DNA of 64,000 nucleotides from Metallibacterium scheffleri (GTDB taxonomy: Bacteria; Pseudomonadota; Gammaproteobacteria; Xanthomonadales; Rhodanobacteraceae). The stretch spans positions 914,001 to 978,000 of the forward strand of contig NZ_LDOS01000001.1 in NCBI RefSeq assembly GCF_002077135.1. Reading direction: 5' to 3'. A model generated the notes under the pieces. The model was not told the DNA's origin, made no database searches, and saw only the letters and a list, made by a program, of their open reading frames with translations. Shown piece after piece: positions 63,123-64,000 of the stretch. The position numbers and the translations under genes are program-made. Position 1 is the stretch's first letter; the number at the start of each line of letters is the position of its first letter.

Positions 63123-64000
63123 ATGGATGACCACATTTCCGAATCCGGGCTGCGCACGCTGCTGCATGCGCAGCGCATGACCTGGGCGCGCCAGGTGCCT
63201 GATCACATGCAGCGCATGGATGATCTGGCGCGGCTGCGCGTGGCATTCCAGGCGCGATTCGCGCGGCTGGCACAGGCGATGAGCGACGACTTCGGCCAGC
63301 GCTCGCGCCACGAGAGCCAGTTGTCCGACCAGATGACCGTGCTGCACGACATCGATCACGCGCGCCGGCACCTGAAGCGCTGGATGCGGCCGCACCGGCA
63401 TTGGGCCGACATCGCGTTTTTCCCCGCGCATATCGAAGTGCACCCGCGCCCACTGGGCGTGATCGGCGTGATCGCGCCATGGAATTACCCGGTGAGCCTG
63501 GCGCTGATGCCGCTGGTCGAGGCGCTGGCCGCGGGCAATCACGTGATGCTCAAGCCATCCGAGCTGACCCCGCGCACCAGCGCCGCGCTGGCCGAGCTGG
63601 TCGCCGCGGTGTTTCCGCCCGAGCGCGTGGTCGTGGTGCAAGGCGACGCCGCTGTCGGCGCGATGTTCGCAGCGTTGCCGTTCGATCATCTGGTGTTCAC
63701 CGGGTCCACTGCGGTCGGGCGCAAAGTGGCGCTGGCCGCCGCCGCCAATCTCACCCCGGTGACGCTGGAGCTGGGCGGCAAGTCGCCTGCCTTGATTGCG
63801 CCTGGCTACGCGCTGGCCCTCGCCGCCGCGCGCATCGCGCAGGGCAAGCTGCTTAACGCCGGACAAACCTGCGTGGCGACCGACTACGTGTTGCTGCCGC
63901 GTGGCCGTGTGCCGGACTTCGTGCAGGCGCTGCGCGCGTACGTGCAAAAGCATTATCCGGTACTGCGCAGCACGCCGGACTTCAGCAGTATCGTCAGCGC
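63123..64000 (+). CDS. Aldehyde dehydrogenase (coniferyl aldehyde dehydrogenase-like), 3' truncated
   Basis: Runs off the right edge without a stop; 292 codons are visible from the ATG at 63123 (MDDHISESGLRTLLHAQRMT). The NAD-binding and catalytic core is clear: GVIGVIAPWNYPVSLALMPL, LKPSELTPRTSAAL, LVFTGSTAVGRKVALAA, the general-base Glu in TLELGGKSPAL and the nucleophile Cys in NAGQTCVATDYVL. The subtype resembles coniferyl/long-chain aldehyde dehydrogenases (CalB-like). It would oxidise an aldehyde to the acid. Substrate is not readable. Confidence 0.9.
   Translation, partial: MDDHISESGLRTLLHAQRMTWARQVPDHMQRMDDLARLRVAFQARFARLAQAMSDDFGQRSRHESQLSDQMTVLHDIDHARRHLKRWMRPHRHWADIAFFPAHIEVHPRPLGVIGVIAPWNYPVSLALMPLVEALAAGNHVMLKPSELTPRTSAALAELVAAVFPPERVVVVQGDAAVGAMFAALPFDHLVFTGSTAVGRKVALAAAANLTPVTLELGGKSPALIAPGYALALAAARIAQGKLLNAGQTCVATDYVLLPRGRVPDFVQALRAYVQKHYPVLRSTPDFSSIVS

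Overview
The window is a high-G+C (roughly two-thirds by eye) chromosomal segment of a gammaproteobacterium, most likely of the Xanthomonadales/Lysobacterales (Rhodanobacteraceae- or Xanthomonadaceae-like). This rests on gene content and order: divergent rhlB // trxA-rho, ftsEX close to rpoH, a mreBCD-mrdAB-mltB-rlpA-dacC-ybeD-lipB-lipA run, a TIGR02449-like gene with zapA, 6S RNA and fau, ygfB-pepP, and a homogentisate pathway. It is an inference; no species marker is present. No rRNA, tRNA, CRISPR array, transposase or phage gene was seen. Coding is dense, with many ATGA overlaps.

Layout. 1-879: 3' part of a glutamate-cysteine ligase gene, then 0.4 kb of GGGGATGAC-type intergenic repeats. 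1.3-6.0 kb (minus): a six-gene unit of two tiny SMR-type membrane proteins, a DegT-family aminotransferase, an esterase, an acyl carrier protein and a ketosynthase; its product is unknown. 6.5-13.0 kb: membrane GGDEF protein, APC permease, large LuxR-type ATPase regulator and two small secreted proteins. 13.0-17.1 kb: rho, trxA and divergent rhlB. 17.3-21.6 kb: ftsE, ftsX, a double-receiver protein, ung and rpoH, the last behind a perfect CIRCE element. 21.7-24.6 kb: a CpxAR-like two-component system with a His/Met/Gly-rich exported protein and a GTAAC direct repeat upstream. 24.6-27.5 kb: a SerB-SerA fusion and a PfkB/adenosine-kinase-like gene.

27.6-41.1 kb: one long plus-strand run for rod shape and envelope growth (mreBCD, PBP2, RodA, MltB, RlpA, PBP5/6-type carboxypeptidase), then ybeD-lipB-lipA and the Prc protease. 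41.2-43.7 kb (minus): zapB-like gene, zapA, 6S RNA (ssrS), fau, EVE-domain gene, rpiA. 43.8-48.4 kb: a 1,527-residue propeller-PAS-GGDEF-EAL protein sits between zapA and ygfB. 48.5-54.4 kb: ygfB-pepP-acvB/virJ-like, converging on mprF. 55-58.5 kb: hppD-hmgA-fahA with a divergent MarR repressor and a dyad over the promoter.

58.6-64 kb: an exported Gln/Met-rich protein, hemN behind an FNR/Anr box, an SDR protein lacking the catalytic Tyr, a HiPIP gene behind a perfect FNR box, a gamma-carbonic-anhydrase-like protein, and the 5' part of an aldehyde dehydrogenase gene cut by the window end. The SDR-HiPIP block is less GC-rich and flanked by 43-44 bp imperfect direct repeats, which suggests a late insertion.
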